A stretch of DNA of 64,000 nucleotides from VAZQ01 sp963785745 (GCA_963785745.1 CAWAWR010000030.1:62001-126000); one strand, 5' to 3'. Shown: positions 53,675-63,703, counted from the first letter of the stretch. Made by a program: numbers and translations. The notes: generated from the letters alone by a model not told the origin.

Positions 53675-55499
53675 ATGGCCAAAGGTAGAAAAAGCAACGG
53701 CAAGACGCCGCAGCACGGCAAGCCGCGCTTCCGGTCGCAATTGTGGTTCGACAATCCCGACGATCCCGGCGCGACCGCGCTCTATTTCGAGCGCTACCTC
53801 AACTACGGCCTGACCCGCGGCGAGATCATGGGCGGCAAGCCGATCATCGGCATCGCGCAGACCGGCTCCGACCTTTCCCCCTGCAACCGCCACCACCTCG
53901 AGCTGGCGAAGCGCGTGCGCGACGGTATCCGCTCGGCCGGCGGCATCGCGTTCGAATTTCCGATGCATCCGATCCAGGAGACCGGCAAGCGGCCGACCGC
54001 GGCGCTCGATCGGAACCTCGCCTATCTCGGCCTGGTCGAGGTGCTGCACGGCTATCCGATCGACGGCGTCGTGCTCACCACCGGCTGCGACAAGACCACG
54101 CCGGCGGCGATCATGGCGGCGGCGACCGTCAACATCCCGGCGATCGTGCTCTCCGGCGGGCCGATGCTCAACGGCTGGTGGAAGGGCAAGCGCGCCGGCT
54201 CCGGCACCATCAAATGGGCGATGGGGAAGCGCCTTGCGGCCGGCGAGATCGGCTACGACGAATTCGTCGAACTCGATCGCCGCGGCCGCGCCCTCGATCG
54301 GCCACTGCAATTCCATGGGCACCGCCTCGACCATGAACGCGATCGCCGAAGCGCTCGGGCTGTCGCTGCCGGGCTGCGCGTCGATCCCGGCGCCGTACAA
54401 GGAGCGCGCGCAGATCGCCTACGACACCGGCGTGCGCGCGGTCGAGCTCGTGCTCGCCGACGTGAAGCCGCTCGATATCCTCACCCGCAAGGCGTTCGAG
54501 AACGCCATCGTCGCCTGCTCGGCGATCGGCGGCTCGACCAATGCGCCGATCCATCTCAATGCGATTGCGCGCCACGCCGGCGTCCGGCTCTCGATCGAGG
54601 ATTGGGAAACCATCGGCTATGACGTGCCGCTGCTGGTCAACATGCAGCCGGCCGGGTCGTATCTCGGCGAGGACTATCACCGCGCCGGCGGGCTGCCCGC
54701 CGTGCTCAACGAGCTGCGCAAGGCCAAGCGCCTGCATGCCGATGCGATGACGGTCAACGGCAAGACCATCGGCGAGAACGTGAAGCGCGCCGAGATCGCC
54801 GATGCCGACGTGATCCGCCCCTACGCCAAGCCGCTGATGCAGCGCGCCGGCTTCAAGGTGCTCAAGGGCAACCTGTTCGACGCCGCGATCATGAAGATGA
54901 GCGTGATCTCCGACGCATTCCGCAAGCGCTATCTCTCCGATCCCAAGGACCAGGACGCCTTCGAAGGCCGCGCCGTGGTGTTCGACGGACCGGAGGACTA
55001 TCACCGCCGCATCGACGACCCCGCGCTCAAGATCGACGAGCGCACCATCCTGTTCATGCGCGGCGTCGGCGCCATCGGCTATCCGGGCTCGGCCGAGGTC
55101 GTGAACATGCGGCCGCCGGCGGCGCTGATCAAGAAGGGCATCGACTCCCTCCCCTGCATCGGCGACGGCCGCCAGTCCGGCACGTCGGGATCGCCGTCGA
55201 TCCTCAATGCGTCGCCCGAGGCGGCGGCCAACGGCGGGCTCGCGCTGCTCAAGACCGGCGACCGCGTGCGCATCGATCTGCGCAAGGGCACCGCCGATAT
55301 CCTGATCTCCAAGGCGGAGCTGGCGAAGCGCCGCGCCGAGCTGCAGAAGAACGGCGGCTATCCCTATCCGGAAAGCCAGACGCCCTGGCAGGAGATCCAG
55401 CGCGGCATCGTCGACCAGCTCGCCGAGGGCATGGTGCTCAAGCCGGCGGTGAAATTCCAACGCGTGGCGCAGACCAGTCAGCCACGCCACAGCCACTGA
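53675..55499 (+). CDS. IlvD/Edd-family dehydratase (sugar-acid dehydratase type), one frameshift
   Basis: Restored length about 607 residues. Candidate Fe-S ligands and metal sites are present: DLSPCNRHH, LTTGCDKTTPA and SIGHCNSMGTA, the last just after the frame break. Other family blocks are VACSAIGGSTNAPIHLNAIA and GDGRQSGTSGSPSILNASPE. The IlvD/Edd subgroup with this GDGRQSGTSGSPS signature dehydrates aldonic acids such as L-arabonate or D-xylonate. The frame breaks near 54290, where one extra base sits in GAACTCGATCGCC. AAGGAAG precedes the ATG. Followed 12 bases later by the PEP-mutase-type lyase gene, probably one operon. Confidence 0.85.
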
Positions 55500-55511
55500 C
55501 GGATCACGCCC

Positions 55512-56346
55512 ATGCCGACCGTCGCCGACAAGCGCAAGACCTTTCGCCAGCTGCACGAGAGCGGCTGCTTCGTGATCCCCAATCCCTGGGACGTCGGCAG
55601 CGCGCGCTATCTGCAGCATCTCGGCTTCAAAGCGATCGCCTCGACCAGTGCCGGCTTTGCCTTCGCGCAGGGCCGCGCTGACGGCGCGGTGCCGCGCGAC
55701 ATGATGCTCGAGCATCTCCACGAGCTGGCGCACGCCTCCGACCTGCCGCTCAACGCCGATTTCGAGGCCGGCTATGCCGACGATCTCGCCGGCGTCGCGG
55801 AAAGCGTCCGGCTCGCCGTGGAAACCGGCATCGCGGGCGTGTCGATCGAAGATGGCGCCGACCGCAAGCTCTATTCCGTCGACGACGCGGTCGCGCGGCT
55901 GCGCGCCGCGCGGGCGGCAATCGACAAGGCCGGCGGCGACGTGCTGCTGGTCGGCCGCGCCGAATGCTTCCTGCTCGGCCGTCCCGACCTCGACGAGACG
56001 ATCGCGCGGCTCAAGGCCTATGCCAACGCCGGCGCCGACTGCCTCTATGCGCCCGGCATCAAGAGCCGCGAGCAGATCGCGGCGGTGGTGAACGCGGTCG
56101 CGCCGAAGCCGGTCAACGTGCTGATGTCGTCGGGCGCCCATCCGCTGACCGTGGCCGATCTCGCCGCGCTCGGGGTCCGCCGCATCAGCGTCGGCGGCGC
56201 ACTGGCGCGCGTCGCCTGGGGCGGCGTGATGCGCGTGGCCAAGCAGATCGCCGACGAAGGCCGCTTCGACGGCCTCAACGACAGCGCGCCCGGCGCCGAG
56301 TTGAACGGCGCTGTTCCGCGACGACCTCAAGAAGCGCGCGCCATGA
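55512..56346 (+). CDS. Isocitrate lyase/PEP mutase superfamily lyase, one frameshift near the end
   Basis: About 277 residues after restoration. Family blocks: FVIPNPWDVGSARYLQHLGF, ASTSAGFAFAQGR, the metal-binding LNADFEAGYAD, GVSIEDGAD and LLVGRAECFLLGRPDLDE. These define the PEPM/ICL superfamily that cleaves C-C bonds in 2-methylisocitrate, oxaloacetate or similar acids. Near 56312 one extra G (GGCGCTGTT) shifts the frame; read without it, the protein ends LFRDDLKKRAP with its TGA overlapping the next ATG (ATGA). It probably acts with the dehydratase upstream on sugar-acid-derived products. Confidence 0.85.
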
Positions 56347-57096
56347 GCGAGTTGCCGGTCGGCCCGCCGGTCGACGCCACGCCCGCCCGCCGGCCCGGGC
56401 CGGTCGTGCTGGAAGGCCGCTACGGCCGGCTGGAGAAGCTCGCCGCGCATCATGCCGACGCGCTGTGGCGCGCGGTGCGAAGGCCACGACCACATCTGGA
56501 CCTACATGTCGAGCTACGGCCCATTCGCAGACGGAACGACCTTCGCCGATTGGGTCGCAAGCCGCGTGCCACTCGAGGACCCCTATTCCTACGCGGTGAT
56601 CGATCCGTCCGGCGCCGCCGTCGGCATCGCGACGCTGATGGACATCCGTCCGGCGGCGCGCTCGGTCGAGGTCGGGCACATCGTCTATTCGCCGGCCCTG
56701 CAGCGCACGCCGCTCGGCACCGAGGTGCAATACCTGCTCGCGCGCTACGCCTTCGAGACGCTCGGCAATCGCCGCTACGAATGGAAATGCAATGCGCTCA
56801 ATGCGCCGTCGCGGCGCGCGGCGCTGCGCTACGGCTTCGTGTTCGAAGGCATCTTGCGCCAGCACATCATCGCCAAGGGCCGCAGCCGCGACACCGCGTA
56901 TTTTTCCATGCTCGATAGCGAGTGGCCGGCGCGCAAGGCTGCGTTCGAGCGCTGGCTCGCGCCCGACAATTTCGACGCGCAGGGCCGCCAGAAGCTCAGC
57001 CTGAGCGCGCTGAACAGCAGCGCTGCGCTGAACTTGTTCATAGATGCGCAGCGTCGACCGACCCGATCCAGCGGCTGGGATCCCCTCATGCCGTGA
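56343..57096 (+). CDS. GNAT-family N-acetyltransferase, one frameshift
   Basis: Restored length about 250 residues of the RimJ/RimL-like group. The N-terminal part (MSELPVGPP, GRYGRLEKLAAHHADALWRAV) shifts near 56477 (one extra base in GTGCGAAGGCC) and continues GHDHIWTYMSSYGPFADG. Acetyl-CoA-binding blocks follow: IGHIVYSP-type strand, GTEVQYLLARYAFETLGNRR and NAPSRRAALRYGFVFEGILR. The start overlaps the lyase stop (ATGA) and its stop overlaps the next GTG start (GTGA), so all three are translationally coupled. The substrate amine is unknown. Confidence 0.82.
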
Positions 57097-58421
57097 GCCG
57101 AACCGGCACGCGCGCGGTTCGTCGCATGGTCGCGCTGCTCGCGGCCGGCTTCGCGCTCAGCCTGGCGGCGTTCTACCCCGGCTACATGAGCATCGACGCC
57201 GCGTGGGTCTACAAGGCGAGCATCAAGGCGATCTGGGCGACTGGCAATCGCCGGTGATGACCGTGCTCTGGCGCGCTCATCGACCCGATCGCGCCCGGCT
57301 CCATGAGCATGTTGCTGCTGATGCTGCGCTCTATTGGGGCGGCTTCGGTCTCGTCGCCCGCACGGCGGCGCGCCATGCCGGGTGGCTGGGCATCGCAACC
57401 ATGGTGCTCGCATTCACCCCGCCGGCGTTCTTCTTCGCCGGACTGATCTGGCGCGACATCCTGTTCGCCGACGTCTGGCTGTTCGCCGCAGCCTTGACCT
57501 ACGCCACCGCCTCCCGGCCGGCGGCGATCCGGTGGCCGGCCCAGACGATCGCGATGCTGCTCGTCGGACTTGGCGTACTGCTGCGGCCGAACGCGATCAT
57601 CGCCGCGCCGTTGCTGGCGGCTTATGTGATGTGGCCGGCCGCGTTCCACTGGAAACGCGTCGCGCTCATTCTCATTCCCGGCATCGTCGCCGGCTATGCG
57701 TTGATCCACACGGTCTACTACACCGCGCTCAACGCCGAGCGGCTCTATCCGCTGCACTCGCGTGTTCGTCTTCGACCTCGGCGGTATCACCTATTATTCG
57801 GGCGAGAACCGGTTTCCGGTGGCATTCACGCCCGACGCAGACCGCGATGCTTCTCACCAAATGCTACAACCCGGACCGCTGGGACTATTACTGGCACATC
57901 CCGCCGTGCGATTTCGTGATGCAGCGGCTCGAACGCAAGGACGACCGGATCTTCGGCACGCCGCGATTGGTCGACGCCTGGCGCAACGCCGTCCTGTCCA
58001 ATCCCCTCGCCTACCTGAAGCACCGCGCGACGTTCATGGGCCGATTCCTCAGCCGCGACGTCCTGCTGATCCCGGTGCTGGACCTCAACGAGCCGTCACG
58101 GCGCGTGCATGCGACGAATCCGCTCTTCACGGGGATGATCACCGTGCAAAACGTGCTGCAGCCGTTCTGGCTGCTCAGCCTCGGATTCTGGCTCGCGATC
58201 GCGATCGCTGGTCTGCGCGCTGGCCTGGCCGTTGCGCGCCACGGCCGGCGGGCGCGTTCGCCTTGGGCGCGACCGGCTCGGCCATCGTCTACGTGCTGTC
58301 GTTCCTGCCGTTCGGCGTCGCCGCCGAATTCCGCTACGGTTACTGGTGCGTGCTGGCGAGCCTCGTCGGCGCCATCGCCGTTCTCGCCGGACGACGCGCT
58401 AACGCGGACGGCTTTGAATAA
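57093..58421 (+). pseudogene. Polytopic membrane protein (glycosyltransferase-like), six frameshifts
   Basis: A GTG at 57093 overlaps the GNAT stop. The coherent protein, pieced from frames, is about 440 residues with about ten helices: LAAGFALSLAAFYPGYMSID, DWQSPVMTVLW, YWGGFGLVARTAARH, PPAFFFAGLIWRDILFADVW, FVFDLGGITYYSGEN, CYNPDRWDYYWHIPPCDFVM and LSFLPFGVAAEFRYGYW. Shifts lie near 57247, 57283, 57333, 57761, 57837 and 58257. An acidic first loop (YMSIDAAW) and the later pattern resemble GT-C membrane glycosyltransferases. All pieces are well preserved, so error is likelier than decay, but this is the most heavily broken frame. Confidence 0.6.
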
Positions 58422-59194
58422 GCTTCTGGTTTTCCAGGAGCCGCGCAAAGACCGGGCCGGCCGCCGTCACCATGCGCTCGATCAGCGCCACGCCGTGCTC
58501 CGCCGTCGCGCCGCTCGCGTCGCCGATGATGCCGTCGCGCGCGAGCCGCGCGTCGTCGCTGCGCCAGCCCCAGGTCGCGCCGCGCTCGAAAATCAACGAC
58601 TGCACCGCCTTCGGATCGGGCGGTCCGCCCTTTCCGATGTTGGTCGCGCCTCACGGTCTCGGGCGCCAGCGCGAGCATCACCGAGGTCTCGCCTTTGCCG
58701 CCATGGACGTCGGCCTGCGCCGGATCGGCGCCGGCGAGATCGAACGGATGCAGCACGCACGGCGTTGAGCCCGAAGTCGCCGGAGAGCTCATGCAGCAGA
58801 TTTTCCAGGATGCCGCGGTTGCCGCCATGGCCGTTGACGATCGCAAGATTGCGCGCCGGCAGCGCGCGCACGATCGCGCCCGCGAGGTCGCGCACATAGC
58901 CGGCAAAGCCCTGGATCGACAGGCTCAGCGTGCCGGCCGCCCAGTCGTGCTCCCGTGAGAGGCCGATCGAGAGCGTCGGGAGCTGCCACAGGTCGAACTC
59001 GCTCGCCCCAGCGTTCGAGCAGGCGGCCGGTCAATCCCTCGGCGACCACGACATCGGTGTTGAGCGGAAGATGCGGCCCGTGCTGCTCGATGGCGCCGAG
59101 CGGCAGGCAAAGGATCGAGCGTGTCCTTGATCGCGCGCGCGGCGTCCTGGAACGTCAGCTCGCCCAGCACGCGGCTCGTCGGGGCGCTGGCCAT
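58399..59194 (-). pseudogene. Creatininase-family amidohydrolase, four frameshifts
   Basis: Restored length about 264 residues, normal for the family. In order: MASAPTSRVLGELTFQDAAR, GAIEQHGPHLPLNTDVVV (metal ligands), LSREHDWAAGTLSLSIQGF, NLAIVNGHGGNRGILENLL (the NGHGGN metal motif), GGKGETSVMLALAPE and NIGKGGPPDPKAV to the stop at 58399. Frame breaks lie near 59105, 59010, 58755 and 58650. Creatininase relatives open amide bonds in creatinine, pterin-like or peptide substrates (MftE is one). Convergent with the membrane protein gene, overlapping by about 20 bases; 10 bases after the cytochrome b561 gene. Confidence 0.7.
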
Positions 59195-59204
59195 TGCCGG
59201 CAGC

Positions 59205-59751
59205 TTAGCCGGAAATCATGCGCATGAGGATGCGATCCTTGCGCACGAAATGATGGAACAGCGCCGCGCCGATGTGCATCGCCGCGACGGCCGCGATGGC
59301 GAGGCCCGAGATACAGGTGCACGGCCGAAAGCTGCTCCGACAGCGCGCGGTTCTCCGGCCAGATCGCCGGCAGGTTGAACAGGCCGAAGAACGGCACCGG
59401 CGCCGGATAGGCCGACGTCATGATGTAGCCGACGATCGGCTGCGCCAGGATCAGCGCGTACAGCGCCCAGTGCGTCGCATGCGCGGCGAACTGCTGGATC
59501 GCCGGCAGGTCGTCCGGCAGCGGCGGCGGCGGATTGCCCAGCCGGTAGAGCAGCCGGATGATGACCAGCGGGATCAGCGTCGCGCCGATCGATTTGTGCA
59601 GGTTGTAGAGGAAGGTCTGCGCCGGCCCGCCCCATTCGTTGGCGATCACGATGCCGAGCGGAATCATCAGCAGCACCAAGACGGCGATGACCCAATGCAG
59701 CGACCGCGCCGTCAACGTGTAGCCCGGCGCAGCCGCCGTCATGTCGCTCAT
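59205..59751 (-). CDS. Cytochrome b561, one frameshift
   Basis: About 181 residues with four helices. The haem-ligating histidines are visible: LTARSLHWVIAVLV, LYNLHKSIGATL, FAAHATHWALYALI and, after the shift, LYLGLAIAAVAAMHIGAALFHHFVR. Near 59306 an extra G (CTCGGGCCTCGCC) breaks the frame; without it the chain ends RKDRILMRMISG at 59205. Bacterial b561 moves electrons from quinols in the inner membrane. The ATG at 59751 begins MSDMTAAAPGYTLTARSLHW. Confidence 0.85.
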
Positions 59752-59780
59752 TGGAGCCCCCTCCGCTGCCCGTTCTCAGA

Positions 59781-61025
59781 TCACTCGGCCGGAGTGATGC
59801 TGGCCGGTTCGGCCGGCGTCCCCGCCGGTTCGGACAGCGCCGTCATCAAATGATCGAGCTTGTGCCCGGCCCGCATCGCCTTGGCGGTCAGGTATCGGCG
59901 ATTGTCGGCGTTGACCGGGCCATGCAGCGGAATCCGTCCGCACACCTCGATCCCGGCCTTGGTCAGCCAATCGAGCTTGGCCGGGTTGTTGGTCATCAGC
60001 ATCACCCGCGTGCAGCCCAAAATCTGAAGCATCCGCACGGCGATGCCGTAGTCCCGCTCGTCATCGTCGAAGCCAAGCATGGTGTTGGCGTCGAGCGTGT
60101 CGAGTCCGTCATCCTGCAGCGCGTAGGCGCGCATCTTGTTGGTCAGCCCAAGGCCGCGGCCTTCCTGCTCGAGATAAAGAATAATGCCGCCGCCTTCTTC
60201 GTCGAGGCGGGTCAAGGACAGGCGAAGCTGGTCGCCGCAATCGCAGCGCCGCGAGCCGAACACGTCGCCGGTCAGACAGGCGGAGTGCAGCCGCAACGGT
60301 ATCGGATGCGTCTTGTCCGGTTCGCCGACGATGACCGCCGTCGAGCTGCCGCCGATCGCGTCCCGGAAGATCACGAAGCGCGCCGAGATGGCGCCGTTGA
60401 GCGGCACGTCGGCTTCGGCTGCGACCGCGAGCGAATCGATCGCCATGCGTCGGAATTGCAGGACCGCGTCGCTGCCAACGCGCATCAGCACGCCGGTGTT
60501 GGCGGCATTCTTCGTGACATCCGCCACGATCAGCGCCGGCAGTCGCTGCGCAAGCTTGGCCAGCTCGATCGCAGCCGTCGCATTGGTGCCGGCATTCGAA
60601 ATCTCGGCGGGCGGCCTGACGCGCACATCGGCGACCAGCGCGAAGAGCGTGGCGGCGTTGGCATTTTCAGGAAGCGCAAGACCGACCGGACCGTTGGCGT
60701 CGAGACCGAGCGCTCGCGCCCGGCTTGCCGTGACGACAACGTGCAACTTCGCTGGCGCGCAAAGCTGCCGGAAGGCAGCCAAGCGCCCATCCGTCATGCC
60801 ATCAATCGGCAAAGCCGCCACCGACCCCAAGCGTGAGTTGATGACAACCGGACGTCCGGATCGAAATTCCGACAGCCCCCGCTCAACGGCGATATGATCC
60901 GCCGGCCCGAACGGATCGGCAGACGCGACACTCTTACTCTCGATCACTGACGGTCTCCAACCCCGAACGTGCCCGCCGCTAGCCGGGCATTCAGCGATAC
61001 TTGACGCCAAAACGGGCGTTTTCAC
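59781..61025 (-). CDS. ribA: GTP cyclohydrolase II with degenerate RibB-like N-terminal domain
   Basis: 414 residues. The C-terminal half is a complete GTP cyclohydrolase II: zinc site in SACLTGDVFGSRRCDCGDQL, then GGGIILYLEQEGRGLGLTNK and LDTLDANTMLGF. The N-terminal 200 residues align in layout with DHBP synthase (RibB) but lack its acidic catalytic block (DDEDRE) and read RSGRPVVINSRLGSVAALPI instead, so that domain is probably structural. The GTG at 61025 follows GGAGAGG; a TTG further upstream is less likely. Lies head to head with the RibD-type gene with essentially no spacer. A specialised paralogue rather than the housekeeping enzyme is inferred from context. Confidence 0.88.
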   Translation of the reverse strand: MKTPVLASSIAECPASGGHVRGWRPSVIESKSVASADPFGPADHIAVERGLSEFRSGRPVVINSRLGSVAALPIDGMTDGRLAAFRQLCAPAKLHVVVTASRARALGLDANGPVGLALPENANAATLFALVADVRVRPPAEISNAGTNATAAIELAKLAQRLPALIVADVTKNAANTGVLMRVGSDAVLQFRRMAIDSLAVAAEADVPLNGAISARFVIFRDAIGGSSTAVIVGEPDKTHPIPLRLHSACLTGDVFGSRRCDCGDQLRLSLTRLDEEGGGIILYLEQEGRGLGLTNKMRAYALQDDGLDTLDANTMLGFDDDERDYGIAVRMLQILGCTRVMLMTNNPAKLDWLTKAGIEVCGRIPLHGPVNADNRRYLTAKAMRAGHKLDHLMTALSEPAGTPAEPASITPAE

Positions 61026-61053
61026 GGTGAACCTCTCCAAATATCATGACACG

Positions 61054-61887
61054 ATGGCGACCGATCCGAAAGAACCCCTGAGGCAGGACACCAACAGCGC
61101 GGCCAGTGGTGATAACCCTGATACGTGGGCTGAAGTTCCTCGGATGCTCCGAGAATCGGATTTTTTACTTCCGCCGCCCTGGCAGGAGGTATTCGGGCCG
61201 CTGCGTAAAGGACGGGTCGACGACATGGTTATCGTCGGCCAGTGCGGGCAATCGATCGACGCCCGAATCGCCACCGCCAGCGGACATTCGCACTACATCA
61301 ACGGGGCTGCGGGGCTTGCGCATCTGCATCGCCTGCGCGCGCTGGTGGATGCCGTCGTGGTCGGCGTCGGCACCGCGCTGGCCGACGATCCGCAACTGAC
61401 CGTCCGTCGCGTTACCGGTCCTAATCCGGCTCGCGTGGTGATCGATCCGAACGGCCGTCTTTCGCCGACCGCTCGTTTGCTTGCAGATGATGGCGCATGC
61501 CGGCTGGTGATCACCCGGACGGAAACACCGCTTGCCCTTCCGGGCGGCGTCGAGGTGGTAAAGCTTGCCGCGACGGACGGGCAGCTTGCGCCGGCCGCCG
61601 TGCTCGCTGCGCTCGCGCAGCGCGGCTTCCGCCGCATCCTGATCGAAGGCGGCTCGAACACCGTCTCGCGGTTTCTGGCGGCGGGATGTCTCGACCGGCT
61701 GCATGTCATGATCGCGCCCATGATCATCGGCGCCGGACCGTCGAGCGTCAGCCTTGCACCCATCAATCGGGTCGACGAGGCGATCAAGGCGCCGATGCGC
61801 GCCCACATCCTCGGCGACGAAGTGCTGCTCGATTGCGACCTGTCCGCTCAGCGGATCGGCATCGGCATCGCGAAGAAATCGACGTGA
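61054..61887 (+). CDS. RibD-type reductase domain protein (no deaminase domain)
   Basis: About 277 residues. The RibD C-terminal (dihydrofolate-reductase-like) fold starts around residue 65: DDMVIVGQCGQSIDARIATA, VVVGVGTALADDPQLTVR, and later RRILIEGGSNTVSRFLAAGC and APMIIGAGP. No cytidine-deaminase-like zinc domain precedes it, so it resembles stand-alone reductases that act on GTP cyclohydrolase II products before deamination. ATG 61054 is used; GTG 61027 and ATG 61144 are alternatives and no start has a strong ribosome site. Divergent from ribA; its last 40 bases overlap the convergent methyltransferase gene. Confidence 0.82.
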   Translation: MATDPKEPLRQDTNSAASGDNPDTWAEVPRMLRESDFLLPPPWQEVFGPLRKGRVDDMVIVGQCGQSIDARIATASGHSHYINGAAGLAHLHRLRALVDAVVVGVGTALADDPQLTVRRVTGPNPARVVIDPNGRLSPTARLLADDGACRLVITRTETPLALPGGVEVVKLAATDGQLAPAAVLAALAQRGFRRILIEGGSNTVSRFLAAGCLDRLHVMIAPMIIGAGPSSVSLAPINRVDEAIKAPMRAHILGDEVLLDCDLSAQRIGIGIAKKST

Positions 61888-62657
61888 CCGACCCGCATGC
61901 TTGAGGAGCCGGCGGCGACCATGTCCAGGCGACGCGCCACCCAATCCGCCACGCGCTCGTCCGGGAGATCGCCAAGCTCGCCCACGGCATTCGCAAAGCC
62001 ACGCAGCACTTCGTTCTGAATCGCCTGGTCGGCTTTGCCGAAGGCCCAGTCGGACGATCCCTCGACGAATGAATAGCCGACGCGCTTGACGACATCGGCC
62101 GCGTAGCGCACGGCATCGGGCCCGAGCGCCGGGCCAAATCCCTTGTCGCCGTGCTGGTGCCGGTTCACGGCGGCGACGACATCGGCATCGAAGCGATGCG
62201 GCGGATCGAAAGAAACCCGCCCGTCGTAGCTGAGCGCCGCATAGACCGGCAGCCGTCGCGCTGCCGCTTCGATCATCAGCCGCTCGAGCCAATCCTCGGA
62301 AACGAGGTCGAGCAGCGCCGACGTCGTAATCAGATCGATCGGTCCATCGAGCGCAAGCTCGAGATCGCGCACCAGGTCGACCGCGCGCGCGGCGACGGTG
62401 ACAGCCGGCGGCCGCGACAGTGACGCCGCGGTGCCGAGCAATCCGAGGTCGTTGTCGACCAGACGCCAGCTCTGCCGCGCCGGCAGGCGCCCGCTGATCG
62501 CCCGAAACGTCGATCCCGTGCCGCACGCCAGATCGACCACCGCAATCGACCCTTGCCCGCGAAACGCCGCAAGCACGGCGTCGAGGACCGTTGTGTTGCG
62601 GGCCGCGAGGTCATAGGGCTCGCGCAGCGCCAGCCAATCGGATGAGAATCCGCTCAT
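61848..62657 (-). CDS. SAM-dependent methyltransferase
   Basis: 269 residues of class I fold. Motif I is VVDLACGTGSTFRAI; the acidic end of strand 2 is WRLVDNDLGLL and motif IV reads ITTSALLDLVSEDW. The C-terminal part (VKRVGYSFVEGSSDWAF) is less conserved and probably defines substrate choice. Start overlaps the glycosyltransferase stop as ATGA, so it is translated in coupling. Third gene of the minus-strand PTPS-GT4-methyltransferase unit. The target could be a pterin or pyrimidine nitrogen or a sugar hydroxyl; not determinable. Confidence 0.85.
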   Translation of the reverse strand: MSGFSSDWLALREPYDLAARNTTVLDAVLAAFRGQGSIAVVDLACGTGSTFRAISGRLPARQSWRLVDNDLGLLGTAASLSRPPAVTVAARAVDLVRDLELALDGPIDLITTSALLDLVSEDWLERLMIEAAARRLPVYAALSYDGRVSFDPPHRFDADVVAAVNRHQHGDKGFGPALGPDAVRYAADVVKRVGYSFVEGSSDWAFGKADQAIQNEVLRGFANAVGELGDLPDERVADWVARRLDMVAAGSSSMRVGHVDFFAMPMPIR

Positions 62658-63703
62658 GCAACCAAGTCCAAGGCTTGCGAGAACTGCCGGCCGGCGTCGT
62701 CCCAGGTCGGAAGCGCCGCCGCCGCAGCCCGCGCGCCGGCGGTGAGGCGCGCACGTTCGGCGGAATCGCCGATCAGCCGCTTCAAGGTCGATGTGAGCTC
62801 GCCGACATTGTCCGGTGGCACCAGCACTCCGGCGCCGGACGGCACCGCTTCCGGAATCGCGCCCGCGGTGGTGCCCACCACCGGCAGCCCGTGCGCGATC
62901 GCCTCGGTATAGGCCATGCCGTAGCCTTCGTAGCGGGACGGCAGCACGAACAGGTCGGACGCCGCATAGAGGCTCGTCAACCGCTCGGCCGACACGACGC
63001 CGGCAAGCTCCACGCGATCAGCGAGAGGCAGCGATGCGATCTGCTCCGTCAGCGCCGCCGCGGCCGCGGGACTTCGGCCGGGATCGCCGGCAATCACCAG
63101 CCGCCACGGAAGATCCGGAATCTGGCCCAGCGCCGCGATCAGCACGTCATAGCCCTTGCGGGGCACGATCGAGCCGACGGCCAGGAGATTGACGACGTCG
63201 CCGCCGGCGCGTTCGGCAAGCGGAACGCGATCGTTGCCCGGCAGCACGACGCTCAGCTCCGGCTCCGGCACGCCAAAATCCTTCGCCAGAATCCGCGCCG
63301 TCGTCGCGCTGGTGGTGATGACGCGACGGGCGAAGGACAATGCGTAGCGCTCGGTGATCTTGAATTTGGAGATCTCCCACGCGGGCAGACCGGTCTCAAG
63401 CGCCAACGGATGGTGAACCAGCGCCACCAATTTGTGCGACTGGTGCAGCGCTTCGGCGGTCTCGCTCATCACGCCGAAGGCCAATCCGTCGATGACGAGG
63501 AGGCGGCCGGTCGGCGCCGCGGCAAGCTGGCGATGCGCCTCCGCAAGCTCCGCGCCCGTGGCGCGCGGAAAGCTCGCACCGAGATCGAGGACCTCGACCT
63601 GCCATCCGGTCTTCGCCAGCTCCGCGACGATACGCCGATCATAGACGTAACCGCCGGTCGGGGTCGACAGGTCGCCCGGCACCGCGAATACCACCTGCTT
63701 CAT
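62654..63703 (-). CDS. Family 4 glycosyltransferase (GT-B)
   Basis: 349 residues. N-terminal acceptor domain opens VVFAVPGDLSTPTGGYVYDR; the C-terminal donor domain has LAVGSIVPRKGYDVLIAAL, LVIAGDPGRSP and the EX7E-type nucleotide-sugar block in PSRYEGYGMAYTEAIAHGLP. Relatives use NDP-sugars. It overlaps both neighbours by ATGA, so it must be made together with the PTPS-type enzyme and the methyltransferase. Its presence implies the pathway product is glycosylated. Confidence 0.87.
   Translation of the reverse strand: MKQVVFAVPGDLSTPTGGYVYDRRIVAELAKTGWQVEVLDLGASFPRATGAELAEAHRQLAAAPTGRLLVIDGLAFGVMSETAEALHQSHKLVALVHHPLALETGLPAWEISKFKITERYALSFARRVITTSATTARILAKDFGVPEPELSVVLPGNDRVPLAERAGGDVVNLLAVGSIVPRKGYDVLIAALGQIPDLPWRLVIAGDPGRSPAAAAALTEQIASLPLADRVELAGVVSAERLTSLYAASDLFVLPSRYEGYGMAYTEAIAHGLPVVGTTAGAIPEAVPSGAGVLVPPDNVGELTSTLKRLIGDSAERARLTAGARAAAAALPTWDDAGRQFSQALDLVA

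Noticed and set aside
59781..61887. Housekeeping riboflavin operon with an FMN riboswitch
   Set aside because: ribE, ribH and a full ribD are absent, and the two genes are divergent with no leader space for an FMN riboswitch.
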